NCBI GenBank assembly: GCA_025454955.1
Contig: JALONL010000033.1
Coordinates: 1 to 50,100 of the forward strand
Direction of reading: 5' to 3'
Length of the DNA stretch: 50,100 bases
From: Bacteroidia bacterium
Lineage (GTDB): Bacteria; Bacteroidota; Bacteroidia; Palsa-965
Shown: piece after piece, positions 7,561 to 17,500 of the stretch
Layout: each line of letters opens with the position of its first letter
How positions within the stretch are numbered: the stretch's first letter is position 1
Notes under the pieces: generated by a model
The model's database searches: none
Told to the model about the DNA's origin: nothing
The model's input: the letters and a program-made list of their open reading frames with translations, nothing else
Translations under genes and position numbers: made by a program

Positions 7561-9620
7561 TCGGTTTGTATCAAGTGCGATGTCCATGGAAGTCTGATTA
7601 CCGATATGCTCCACGGCAATGAGTCGAGGAGAATATCGAATGAATTGCGTTGTATGCGCACCAGCCAGGCACCGTCTTTCTTTTCGATGATGGCTGTGCG
7701 TTTGAGGAAGTTTTGCCTGATGGCCTCGCCCACCGGCGAACGCAGGCTGGTCCATTGTTCGGCCATTGCATCCAGCAGGTCGTCGGCTTCCTGTTTTTCT
7801 TTTTTGGTTAAACGGATTGTTTTCGGAATTGATTTGTTGAAGGCCAGTCCGCAAAGCAGTTTATGCAGCGAGAGTGCATACTCGGGTGCTTTGGTGGTTC
7901 CGGTACACACATAGTGCAAAATGAAAACGGCACGGTATGCGGCCTGGTTGTTTTTAAACAATCCTTTTTCGTTGAGTAGCCCGGCTTCCTGAAACAGCGC
8001 CGGAAGATAGGGGCCAAGCAATACAAGCCCGCCCCAGCGGCTCAGCCTGTGGCGTTTGCCGCGGTAGGGAATGCCTTCGCTTTCGTTGTCGTCGCTTTCG
8101 TCGGTATCGGCAAAGGCTTCGAGGAGTTGTTCGAAGGTTTCCTGTAATTCTTCTCCGGCTTCAGCTTCCTGTTGTTTGCGGGCTGCAATTATTTCTTCTT
8201 CTTCCGTTTCAGCGATTTTTGGGGAAGATTTTTGTTTTTTCTTCTCTTCGGAAACCGAAGTGTTTTTTCTTTTTGATGATTTGGGTGTTTCTTCCTTTAC
8301 CGCTTTTTTAAAGGGAAGGAGAATGGATGCAATTTCTTTTAAAGCTGCACGGGCCCTGGTGGTTTTTTCGGCTTCGAGTGCGGCGGCTATATGCAGTATG
8401 AGTGCGGGTTCTTCTTCATTTACCGCTTTCAGTATTTGCGACTGGCGAATGAGTGGTTCTTCGCTCACCAATTTTGCGGTGAGTTTGTTTATTCCGGAAA
8501 CGGAAGCGGTGTGCGTGGTGAGCCGTGAAATAAACGCAATGGTATCATTCAGTCCTGAATTTGTTTTCAGATTCGGGATAATAATTTCGAGCAGGCGGGT
8601 GATGTAGAGGTTGGGAAGGCTGTGTTGTTTTTCCTCCACACGTTTGGCCACAATAGCTGCCATGCCTTGCGGCATGGGCTGGTTTAGTTGTGCGGCGGCA
8701 TCGGGCGAGATGAGGGTAATTTCGGCGAGTTTAAGAATGTTTTCGGCCGAAGTGTTTGCGGTGGTGGCAGCGGCAAGGAGCAGCCAGCCGGTAATGGCTG
8801 AGCCGGAATTTGTGGCAGGTGCCTGAATCGCCTGCGGCAAATTAACCATGCGGGCGGCGGCGGCAATGGCCATGAGATATACCGGGGCGGGAGTGCCGGA
8901 TGGTGCTTCAGCAAATTCGCTGTTGAGCACACGCAACTGCACGAAATACCTGATGGCCGCCTGCACTTCTTCGTGTGAAAAAGTGATGACATTGCTCTGC
9001 GGCCAAAGCACCAGGGCTATGCGTTTGAGCAATGGAGCCGGAAGCTGATGCACCATACGCAGGGCTGCCTGCGGGTGTTTGAGCACCTGCATGAGCAGTT
9101 GAACCAATTGCCCGGGCGCTTCATCGAGAAGCTGTGTGGTGAGTGCGGCAATATCGGGCGGAGCAGTTTCGTCGGGCATCCACCAGGGCAAATCGCCGGT
9201 AGTGAAAAATGCTTCGAGCAGCGAAGGCACAGAAGCCGATGCCGACTGCAGCACAGCCTCCATTTCATATTCGTTGCTGTGAATGAGTACAGCCTCTTCG
9301 GTGCCCGAAAGCAGACTGCCCGGCCTGCCCAGTGCTTTGGCTCTGGCTTCCTGCAGTTTTTCGGTGAGCACGGTTTTGAGTTGTGTCACCAACTGCTCGC
9401 GCAGCCTGAGCGGGTCTATGTGGCCCAGATTAAGTTCGAGGCGGTTTATGCGCAGTATTTCGCCGGGACCGCTTATTTCGTCGAACAACTGGTTAATGAG
9501 CGGCAGCAGATCATCGTCGAAAACAGCGCGCACTTCCTGCTGCAACCCATGCGCGCGTTCGCGGGAGGGAATCTGCAGGTCGAAAATCTGCCTCTGTATG
9601 AGATGTTCGTTTGCCGCCAA
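7554..9620 (-). CDS. Contractile injection system tape measure protein (CIS_TMP family, Pvc14-like)
   Basis: The N-terminus (about residues 5-85: HLIQRQIFDLQIPS, then a Leu/Asn-rich INRLELNLGHID) is characteristic of the CIS tape-measure family. So is the C-terminus, with Gly-Leu-Val-Leu-Leu-Gly-Pro-Tyr-Leu-Pro and later a Leu-Cys-Gly-Leu-Ala-Phe segment. The tape measure sets tube and sheath length and occupies the tube lumen. A charged low-complexity stretch (Lys/Ser then Glu/Asp-rich) lies at about residues 430-520. The start is TTG at 9620-9618: the preceding in-frame codons include a stop two codons upstream, and the first in-frame ATG lies deep inside the conserved N-terminal domain, so TTG is required unless the sequence contains an error. 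688 aa. Confidence 0.88.
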   Translation of the reverse strand: MAANEHLIQRQIFDLQIPSRERAHGLQQEVRAVFDDDLLPLINQLFDEISGPGEILRINRLELNLGHIDPLRLREQLVTQLKTVLTEKLQEARAKALGRPGSLLSGTEEAVLIHSNEYEMEAVLQSASASVPSLLEAFFTTGDLPWWMPDETAPPDIAALTTQLLDEAPGQLVQLLMQVLKHPQAALRMVHQLPAPLLKRIALVLWPQSNVITFSHEEVQAAIRYFVQLRVLNSEFAEAPSGTPAPVYLMAIAAAARMVNLPQAIQAPATNSGSAITGWLLLAAATTANTSAENILKLAEITLISPDAAAQLNQPMPQGMAAIVAKRVEEKQHSLPNLYITRLLEIIIPNLKTNSGLNDTIAFISRLTTHTASVSGINKLTAKLVSEEPLIRQSQILKAVNEEEPALILHIAAALEAEKTTRARAALKEIASILLPFKKAVKEETPKSSKRKNTSVSEEKKKQKSSPKIAETEEEEIIAARKQQEAEAGEELQETFEQLLEAFADTDESDDNESEGIPYRGKRHRLSRWGGLVLLGPYLPALFQEAGLLNEKGLFKNNQAAYRAVFILHYVCTGTTKAPEYALSLHKLLCGLAFNKSIPKTIRLTKKEKQEADDLLDAMAEQWTSLRSPVGEAIRQNFLKRTAIIEKKDGAWLVRIQRNSFDILLDSLPWSISVIRLPWTSHLIQTEW

Positions 9621-9662
9621 AGATCAACGGATTGTTCAATTTACTTTATCTGTAAAAACTGT

Positions 9663-10511
9663 TTAGCCAAGTTCGTTCAAACGCGGTAAATACTGCGGGA
9701 ACAGCTCTGTAATTTTTGCTCTTATTCCCGATACTACCTGTGGGCTTTTTCTCGACTCGCCATGCGTATGAATATAGGGCACTCTGGGGTTTTGTGTATA
9801 ACCCTCGAACAATACACCCACGCGCGGATCAACGGTTTGTCCCATAGCAACTATGGAATTGGCGGCAAACCAGTTGGTGTAAATCATGTTGTGGTTAATA
9901 TCGGCATTGACAATACTTGTCCAGTGGTTGCTGTTTAGCGGATTGGTGATATAGTCATAGGCACTGTCGGCCCATAATTTCAACAGCCCTGTGTTGTTGC
10001 CATAAATGAAACTTGTATTGTAAGCCTGCTTATCAGGAAATCTATCCATCATTTCCGGCTTGAACGGTGCCGAGTTGAATCGGGTTATCTGTGGTACGTA
10101 GTATGTATTGAAGATGGTATTGGGTTCCCTGTTCTGAAAAATCACATCATAGCGTTCGTTTACGAACGGTGCGAGTATATCGCCAAACACAAATGTGTTG
10201 CCTTCAATATACACCACATCTTCACTATGTACGGAAAGAGCTGCAATTTGTGGCAGCAGCCAGGCATAAGGCGTGGTATTTACTACCTGATTGAGCAGGT
10301 TGACATCTATCGAATCGAAGGGAATGCCCAGTTGGGTGGATAGTAATGCCCGGCCGCTGTTGTCAGTAACCAGGTGAACTTCGTTGAATTGCTTCCGGGC
10401 CAGTTCAATGGCCAGCACATACGATTCAGCCAGTTCCTTGATGTTATTGTAACCGTACAATAACTTGCCATCGTCGATGGGCTTTTTCCAAAGAGAGATT
10501 ACTGCTTTCAT
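9663..10511 (-). CDS. Glycosyltransferase-like DUF6734-type protein within the eCIS operon
   Basis: A 282-aa protein with no signal peptide. The opening (MKAVISLWKKPI), the Ala/Arg-rich helix before an 'EVHLVTDNSG' strand, a Leu-Gly-Ile-Pro-Phe segment and the later 'VVYIEGN' strand follow the layout of DUF6734 proteins, which look like GT-A-fold nucleotide-sugar transferases. In the related proteins I recall, the last strand carries a DxD-like motif. Here it reads Ile-Glu-Gly-Asn, so the usual metal-binding aspartates appear altered. It lies two bases after the Ig-like protein and before the tape measure. Possible role: glycosylating a particle component, or a degenerate scaffold. The family assignment is from memory of the motif layout. 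Confidence 0.6.
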   Translation of the reverse strand: MKAVISLWKKPIDDGKLLYGYNNIKELAESYVLAIELARKQFNEVHLVTDNSGRALLSTQLGIPFDSIDVNLLNQVVNTTPYAWLLPQIAALSVHSEDVVYIEGNTFVFGDILAPFVNERYDVIFQNREPNTIFNTYYVPQITRFNSAPFKPEMMDRFPDKQAYNTSFIYGNNTGLLKLWADSAYDYITNPLNSNHWTSIVNADINHNMIYTNWFAANSIVAMGQTVDPRVGVLFEGYTQNPRVPYIHTHGESRKSPQVVSGIRAKITELFPQYLPRLNELG

Positions 10512-10513
10512 GG

Positions 10514-12118
10514 TTAACGGACCTCGCTTAATGTCGGTTTATTCAAAAGAGGAATTATTAATGTGTCCACGCAACCGGCCGAACTGGTTGCGGTGAGCCT
10601 GATTTTATAGCCCAGAGTAAACCATGTTTCGTAGATATTCTGGAAAATGACAGGATTGCGGTTGGTGGTAATTTGTGTACCAACTACGGCATTATTCGTA
10701 TTTAACAATTGCCAGGTGAAATTATTGGCCTGCTGTGAGGACTGGTTGTAAAGTGTGAGTGTGTATAAATTGAAAAGAGGTGAAATAATACGTGTATTCA
10801 GGCTGTTGAATTCGCTGGTGTTAGACTCGGTCGTACGCAGGAAATCTCCTGAACCTGCTGCAAAGAATTCCTCACCGCCACCCATGATACCCACAGGAGT
10901 GGTGATGTAATCAAAACCTGCCGTTACGGTTTGTACCGTAAAGTTTGTAGTGGCTACCGAAGCCCCGTTGCGAAGCAGGGTAAGAATATAACTCTGGTTT
11001 CCGGTAATTTTGCTGGTGTCGATGGCGTAGTTGGCATCGCCTAATTTTACTAACCAGGTTTTAGTGGCTTCTCCCTGAATTGTAAATACAAAGTTGGGAG
11101 CGGTATATGTTCCTTTATCAATGGTGATGGGTATCATCTGTGCGTTCGCCTTATCGGCGGCACAGAATTGTGAGGCTACCGAAATGGTGGGTTCCACAAT
11201 TATGGTGGTGTTTCCTTCGGCCACATTGATATACACCGTGGCTGTATCCGTTAAGCGGTTAACGGTATTACGAATGGTATATACAAATTTATCCACGCCG
11301 GTGAAAGGAGTTTCACCACCGGGCGGCGTATAGATGAAAAATGTACCATCGGCCGAAAGATCCACCTTGCCGCCTTCGAGGCTGGTTGGGGTAAATCCGG
11401 TGGGTACAATTTCCAGTGTATCGCCGGTAATCGGGTCGTCGTTAATGAGCACGCGTACATTCACCGCCACATTGGCCGAGGTGGTTACGTAATCTGATTT
11501 AGCCACAGGCGGAATCATTAACGCTTTCATTTCCTCCGGACTCACGCACATCGTATTGCAGTCGTCGTCGAATGTGCAGCAGCCGGGCAGAAAAAAATCG
11601 GCAATGACAATGTTTTTCTTATAAGGAGAAGGTTCTTCCTCATCCTCTACGCGTGCCGGAGAAACTTCCGGATCTAAATTGTCGCCAATTGATAAAGGCT
11701 GTTCGGGCGAAAGTGCCGACATCGATCTGTCGTTGTTACCGCTCAGTTCAGGGTTATTTCCCGACAGGTTGGAAGGTTGATTAGGAGGAGGAGTAGCCAT
11801 GGCTGTTTCTTCTGGAGTGATCATTCGGGCTGAAAAACTCAGCATTGATTCTGTGGTTATTTCCATTACAGGTTGAACCGGGGCAGCTTCTGTAACTGGT
11901 TTTTTAGTGTCAATAACCGGATTGTTTTTTAGCGCCGGAGTTTTGTTTTTTTTGGCCGGAACTTTTTTGGTTGTCCCGGTACTTGTAGTTTTTTTCGCAG
12001 GAGTACTTTTTTTAGCCACAGTTTTTTTTGCCGCAGCCGGTTGGGCGGCTTTTGCCACGGTAACCGCTGCAGCCGGTTGGGCTGTAGTTTTTTTCCTGGT
12101 GCTTTTTTTGCGGGACAT
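10514..12118 (-). CDS. eCIS-associated Ig-like protein with a histone H1-like N-terminal tail
   Basis: A 534-aa protein in three parts. Residues 1-65 are almost only Lys, Ala, Thr and Pro in KKxxAKK-type repeats like a histone H1 tail. Residues 66-160 are a Pro/Ser/Glu-rich linker. Residues about 175-192 hold a Cys cluster (Cys-Cys, then Cys and Cys within FLPGCCTFDDDCNTMC). Residues about 200-300 match cadherin/Ig-like tandem domains: a Pro-Val-Ala-Lys-Ser-Asp-Tyr start, a Leu-Ile-Asn-Asp-Asp-Pro, and a Gly-Val-Asp-Lys-Phe-Val-Tyr-Thr-Ile strand. The rest is beta-rich and unassigned. It sits after the 776-aa protein and before the DUF6734 gene. A surface fibre or adhesin on the particle is the simplest reading. 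The role of the basic tail is unknown. Confidence 0.65.
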   Translation of the reverse strand: MSRKKSTRKKTTAQPAAAVTVAKAAQPAAAKKTVAKKSTPAKKTTSTGTTKKVPAKKNKTPALKNNPVIDTKKPVTEAAPVQPVMEITTESMLSFSARMITPEETAMATPPPNQPSNLSGNNPELSGNNDRSMSALSPEQPLSIGDNLDPEVSPARVEDEEEPSPYKKNIVIADFFLPGCCTFDDDCNTMCVSPEEMKALMIPPVAKSDYVTTSANVAVNVRVLINDDPITGDTLEIVPTGFTPTSLEGGKVDLSADGTFFIYTPPGGETPFTGVDKFVYTIRNTVNRLTDTATVYINVAEGNTTIIVEPTISVASQFCAADKANAQMIPITIDKGTYTAPNFVFTIQGEATKTWLVKLGDANYAIDTSKITGNQSYILTLLRNGASVATTNFTVQTVTAGFDYITTPVGIMGGGEEFFAAGSGDFLRTTESNTSEFNSLNTRIISPLFNLYTLTLYNQSSQQANNFTWQLLNTNNAVVGTQITTNRNPVIFQNIYETWFTLGYKIRLTATSSAGCVDTLIIPLLNKPTLSEVR

Positions 12119-12138
12119 ACTCTTAGAACTGAATGATG

Positions 12139-14469
12139 TTATTTAAAATTTTCAAAGCTGCCAAGCGGAGTGTATTCTACCGGTTCGCGGTAAATGTCTG
12201 TTCTAACCGGCGGATCAATAATTATTTCACTATCGTCTTCGGCCTCGTACACCAGTATAAATGTTCCGCCCTGGAAAGTGCCGCCCAGGTGTTCCATTCC
12301 CGGTCTTGCCTGTGCAAAGGTTTTGAGCCGGAAGAATTTGGAACGCCTGTATTCGCGCAGTTTGAAACGGTAATACACTCTGTAGAATTTGGTGTAGAAT
12401 ATCGAATCAAACAGGAGGTAAACAATTCGGCCGGTGACAATGCTTATCAGGTTTTTGGCCACCGTTTTCTGGGTAAGGCTCATTGACTCTGATTTGTCGA
12501 TACTGTCGCGGAAAGAATCAATTATTCCAAGCCTGAGTGCAAAGTCAATGAGTTCGTCGATGTATTTTTTATACAGGTCGCGGAAATCCACGTAGTTAAA
12601 ATCATACACACACGAAGGCAGAATTTCGTTGAACTGATCGCGCTTGTCTTCCAGGTCTTTGATAAAATCGAGCCAGTTTTGAATTTGCTGGAGATCAATT
12701 TTTGCAGGAGGTTCGTTGCCCGGTGCAGCAACACGACTGGGTGACCCGGAGGATGACCGCATCGCATCGCCTTCGGGCTGTATTTCTTCATTAATTACTT
12801 CTTCGTTTCCGCTTGCGGGCTGATTGCTGATGATTAATACGGCCGCATCCTTCACAATCATGTTGAGGGTATCAATTAACTCGTTGAAGAAATTGATAAG
12901 GAAGAAACGGGCCAGTACATAATCTTCCTGAATATCCTCAAACCCGCAGAGCTTGTCTTTTCCGGCTCTTACGCCGTCGTTATTTATCTTCAGCGCAATT
13001 ACATTGAAACTGAGATTGTGCTGGCGTTTAAGCTGCTCAATTTTTGTGATAACCTCGGGGTAGGGCAGACCGCCAAAACCTTCAATGCGAAGAAACGGCG
13101 TTTGCTGCAGCGACCAGCTCTGTGCCTGATCGTACCACGAAACCGGGTTGCCCGAATCGTGCGAATTATAATAGGAAAGATGATTGCTCCACAGTCCGAG
13201 TGCTGAACGTGCCGGATACCAGAGTTTGGCAATGCGGTTGCTGTTTTCGTCGGGATTATAGTAGAATGGAATGGCGCGCTCGGCCAGTTGTTGCGGCGAC
13301 CAGCCTCCGGGTGTGATGCGGATATTGTTTACCGAGTTGGATGCCGGCAGTTTTTTGAAGTCCTGAATGAGATACAGCACACGTTCGAAAAGTGTTCTTG
13401 CGTTGCGCTGGGTGCTTCCCGAACCGCTGCGTACGGCCACAAAGTTGTGGCGGTAGCCGTCGCCCTGACCTGAGGGTACTTCCATCAGTCCGAGTGTGAG
13501 GTGGCGCGGGTAATTGCCGGGCAGGTAACCGCAGTCGGTACTGAAACTTCCGGCGGCAATGGCGAAATCGTTGCAGGCCATTGTAATGTGCTGCATGGCA
13601 TCCACTATATGCTGCCGGTAAAGCACGCCGGTGTCGATAGTATTGAGTGCGGCTTGCGCAGAGGCGGGAGGTGTAAGACCAAATACGCCTCCGAACTGAC
13701 TGAAGGCCGTGGTAAGCCAGGTACTGAGTACCACCTTCTGGCGGTTAATTACCTCGGTCTGGTAGCCGCCTAAAAGATCGGCCGGTGTGTTTGCGTTGAA
13801 TAGCACACTGCCCGGCAATCGACGCATGTTAATAAGCGGCATGGCAATGGGCAGGTTCGGGAACGAAATATTACCCGAAGCACTGGGTGTGGGAAGCTGC
13901 GAAATATTTACCAGCAGAAAACGCAGCGCACCCGAACGCAGTTTGCCTTTATTGTCGCAGTTGCTGGTGCTGCACGAGCGCAGATCTTCGTCGGTTATTT
14001 CGTAATGAATAACCACTGCCCATTCCTGCAGGTTGGTAATGGTGCCGCTTATGGGCATACCATCGGCCAGCACGTTGTGCAGTTCATACACACTACTGCG
14101 GGCACTGTCGAGCGGGCCTTGTTTGGGGAATGTTACCGGACTGGTATCGAGCGCATCGTTGGGCAGACTTTTTCCAAACTGATAATCGGGATTAGCAGGA
14201 TCTTTCCATTCTTTAATCCTGTTAAAAGCCTTTACATTATCAATACCCAGCAAATAGCCTTCGGTAGTGATACCATATCCTTTTGTAATTGAAATGGTGG
14301 TGCCATTCCAATTGATCTGTAAACCGCAAACGATGCCGGTGCCCGATAACCTGACCCGGGTAAGCCGGTTCTGCTGATCGAGGTATGTCCGCATCCGGTT
14401 CAGGTTGGTGCTGGTGAGTACCTGATTCGGCTCGAAAATGGGCAGCGCGGTGTTGGTCGGAATTTCCAT
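12139..14469 (-). CDS. Conserved eCIS-associated protein of 776 aa, probable baseplate or fibre component
   Basis: The N-terminus (IFEPNQVLTSTNLNRM, then Asp-Gln-Gln-Asn-Arg-Leu-Thr-Arg and Gly-Ile-Val-Cys-Gly-Leu) is a layout I recognise from proteins that accompany Bacteroidota eCIS baseplate genes. It has no signal peptide, as expected for a particle part assembled in the cytoplasm. It follows the Pvc12-like baseplate gene by 33 bases. The middle contains a long all-helical segment (residues about 560-700). A low-complexity Glu/Ser/Pro stretch is present around residues 560-600. Exact structural role is not established here; baseplate periphery or fibre attachment is inference from position. 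Confidence 0.6.
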   Translation of the reverse strand: MEIPTNTALPIFEPNQVLTSTNLNRMRTYLDQQNRLTRVRLSGTGIVCGLQINWNGTTISITKGYGITTEGYLLGIDNVKAFNRIKEWKDPANPDYQFGKSLPNDALDTSPVTFPKQGPLDSARSSVYELHNVLADGMPISGTITNLQEWAVVIHYEITDEDLRSCSTSNCDNKGKLRSGALRFLLVNISQLPTPSASGNISFPNLPIAMPLINMRRLPGSVLFNANTPADLLGGYQTEVINRQKVVLSTWLTTAFSQFGGVFGLTPPASAQAALNTIDTGVLYRQHIVDAMQHITMACNDFAIAAGSFSTDCGYLPGNYPRHLTLGLMEVPSGQGDGYRHNFVAVRSGSGSTQRNARTLFERVLYLIQDFKKLPASNSVNNIRITPGGWSPQQLAERAIPFYYNPDENSNRIAKLWYPARSALGLWSNHLSYYNSHDSGNPVSWYDQAQSWSLQQTPFLRIEGFGGLPYPEVITKIEQLKRQHNLSFNVIALKINNDGVRAGKDKLCGFEDIQEDYVLARFFLINFFNELIDTLNMIVKDAAVLIISNQPASGNEEVINEEIQPEGDAMRSSSGSPSRVAAPGNEPPAKIDLQQIQNWLDFIKDLEDKRDQFNEILPSCVYDFNYVDFRDLYKKYIDELIDFALRLGIIDSFRDSIDKSESMSLTQKTVAKNLISIVTGRIVYLLFDSIFYTKFYRVYYRFKLREYRRSKFFRLKTFAQARPGMEHLGGTFQGGTFILVYEAEDDSEIIIDPPVRTDIYREPVEYTPLGSFENFK

Positions 14470-14502
14470 AGCGGAAGTTATTGAGGTGTAATACGTTTTT
14501 CT

Positions 14503-17500
14503 TTATTGATTTCCTAAGGTTGTCTGGTCGAGTATCATCTGCGGCTCGTCGGCATCAATATCGTCGCAACTGTGCAGAATGGCTGTGGGATACACGTTAT
14601 ACAGATTGCCCATTTGTTTGATTAACTCGTTGGTAAGCGTGGCATCGGGGTACTCGTTCAAATTGAGCGATTCGAGCCAGGGTTTGTAAGCCAGTTCAAA
14701 ATCGCGCATCTGCTGCAGACTTACCCAGCATATTTTCACGTAAATGTGTGCGGGCGTTTCTTCGCGTATGGTGCGCTCCACAAATTCGCGGAAATACGAA
14801 CTGCGGAAACGGGTAGGCCAGGCGGGAAGCACAAACGACATGCGGAATGAGTATGGATCATCGGGAATGTCGCAATCGGCGGGCAGATAACTTTCCCAGC
14901 TTACCGTTTTAAAAGCAAGCCAGTTGGCCATTTTTTCCACAAACTCCCTGGCCAGCGCTTCGGTGAGAAACACCGGTTTGATACTGCACAATACGACGTT
15001 TGACGGGCCCGCATCGCCGAGCAGATCTACTGTCCAGCTATCGGTGGATACATCCAACGGCGGATTGAGACGGTAGTTGCTTTCGGCCATTCCGCGGCGC
15101 CGAATGGCACCAAGCAGTTCACGCAACTCGGCCGGATCTTCCACACGCGGCTCTGTATCTACTATTTTGGTATAGCTGCCGTCTTCTTCGATATAGAAAA
15201 TGCGCAGACTAAACGTATTTGATCCGTCGTCGTGAAAATCGAATTCAAACCGGTTTTCGGATCTGTAAGTAGTTCTGCGTCGCTGTGTCTGGCACGCGGG
15301 CAGCACATCTTCAAACGGCACATTTTCCGGATTCATGGGTATGCGCGGGCGAAGCAATATGTGCTCAAGCAGGTGAAAATCTTCAATATCGCACCTGTCG
15401 CGGAAAAGGAAGAGCAGGCGTGTAAATGCGGCGTTGCGTTCTTCGGCAGTGGCGTAAGTATTTCCATTGGCCACTAAGCGCGGAGGCTCGCAGTCGTCGT
15501 AAAATTCAAACGAAAAGTCGGCCGGGCCGTTGTCTTTCATTACATAATTATCTTCCTCATCGCCCGAATGGAGCAGGAAGAGCAGGTGACCTTCGGCACA
15601 TTCGAGGCTGTCTTCGCACACGGTGGTGAGGAAGGTGTGCATGAGTGCACCCGGATTGTCGTTTACCGGCGCGTTCATTACCACCTGCCAGCCCGGTGCC
15701 GAATTCGCAGTGCATCCCTGAATGGTAAACATGTCGGTGGCAATGCTGCGGCGGCGAATGCGGTCAATGATAATGTCTTCGGCAAGCAGGGCAATGGCCT
15801 GGGCCGAGAAGGTATTGAGTTCGGCCAGGGTATCGAAAAACTGGTAGGCCAGTTCGCGGTTGTTGTCGCCGGTATCATTGAGACGTAGCGAAAGGTCGGC
15901 CGGATTGGTTACAAAGTTCGAGGCCAGCATACCGCTTTCGCGTATTTCGTAATAGCGTTTCTGCGCCAGTTCGAAAGTGGTAAAGTTGGACGTGTTGAGG
16001 AGCAGGTCGCCGCCAGCGTTAACTAATTGCACACGCCATTTGTTGGTGCCGGTGCTTATTACGCGCAGGTTGCTGTCGTCTTCGTCTTCCACAGGCACAC
16101 CGGCCATGCCAAGCAGTCGTGCAATGCGCACTTTTAAGCCGGCTACGTTGGTGGTATTCCACACGTCGGGAAGCTGGTTGGGCGGGGGCGAGGGGTTGAC
16201 AATTTTTTTGCGGTAGTTGAATGCCTTGCCACGGTCGCGGCTCAGCAAACTGTAATCGCGGAGCAATGCTTCCTTGTCGGCCACCAGGCGCAGGCTTCCG
16301 GCTTCTTTGCCCATCTGGTGGAAAAGAATGAGGCTGTATTCGCTCATGCTTTCGCAGAAACGCGCCAGCAAATGATCGAGAAAACGGTTGCGGCGTTCGG
16401 CAAAAAGCGATTCGTCTTCAACCAGTTTATTGAGTTCTTCCTGATATTCCGAGAAATTGATCAGGCTGTTGAAATCATTAATGCCACTTTGCTCGTCGGC
16501 TGCATAGTCTTTGAGCAGTTGTGTGTAATAACTTCTGCCGGTAACGGTAAGCGTGCGCCGGTCAACCGTTTCGGAAGCCGAGAAAAGTTTGCGCACACCT
16601 GCCAGCTGGGCCAGGTAGTTGGTAAGCAACTGCTCGAAAAACAGCATGTAGGCTTTTAACTGCCTCGATTGGGCCTTGCGCAAATCAGTGGCTTCGTTGG
16701 ACAAACCGGGCTGACCAATTCCATACACCATCGGAAAATCATTGAGTACCGGGAAATAGTCGTTCAGTTCGCGCCATTTTCCCCTGGGCACTTCAATGTC
16801 CATTTTATGACCGGTTTTGCGGAAACGTCCGCTGCTTTGCTGCAAACGGTTAAGCTCCACCAGTACTTCGTCCTGCTGAGCCATAAACGGCAGCAGACCT
16901 TTGTAGAAAATAAGTTTCGATTTAAGCCTTGAAAACTGCGCGGCAAAACCCGGATTGAGCGAGAGTATCCACGGCTCGGTGTCTTTCAGTACGCCGTCTT
17001 CGTAGCGCAGCAGTTTAAAACCGCGTACGGCCACCACGTCTTCAATATCCATAATGGAATTGATAAGATCAGACGTGTAGAGTTTTTCGCGCAGGTTTGC
17101 ATTTTCCACTTCGGTGGTATCGAGGAAACCGTGACGAAGCAGCGGGCCTTCAAAAATTTCATCCACCGTATAACCCTTGTCGAGCATTTCTTCGAGGGTG
17201 TAGAAATTGAGCGAAGGCGAGCAGTAGTTAATGGCAATCTGATAAACTTTGGCCATTACCAGATTGATGTCGGCATTTTGACGAACCTCGATATCGGCGC
17301 AAATGGCAATTTCGTTTATGCTCACTTCGCTTATTCCGAGCAGGTCTTCGCAAAGGTTGCGGTATGCCATTACAGCGGCGTGTACTTCGCGGCGGGTCTG
17401 TTCTTTTACGTTGGCCCTTATTTGTTTTTCCTCGGTGTTCAGTTCGCTTTCTTCCTTTCCGTCGCCCGGCATTTCATACTCGAGCATGATATTGAAAAGG

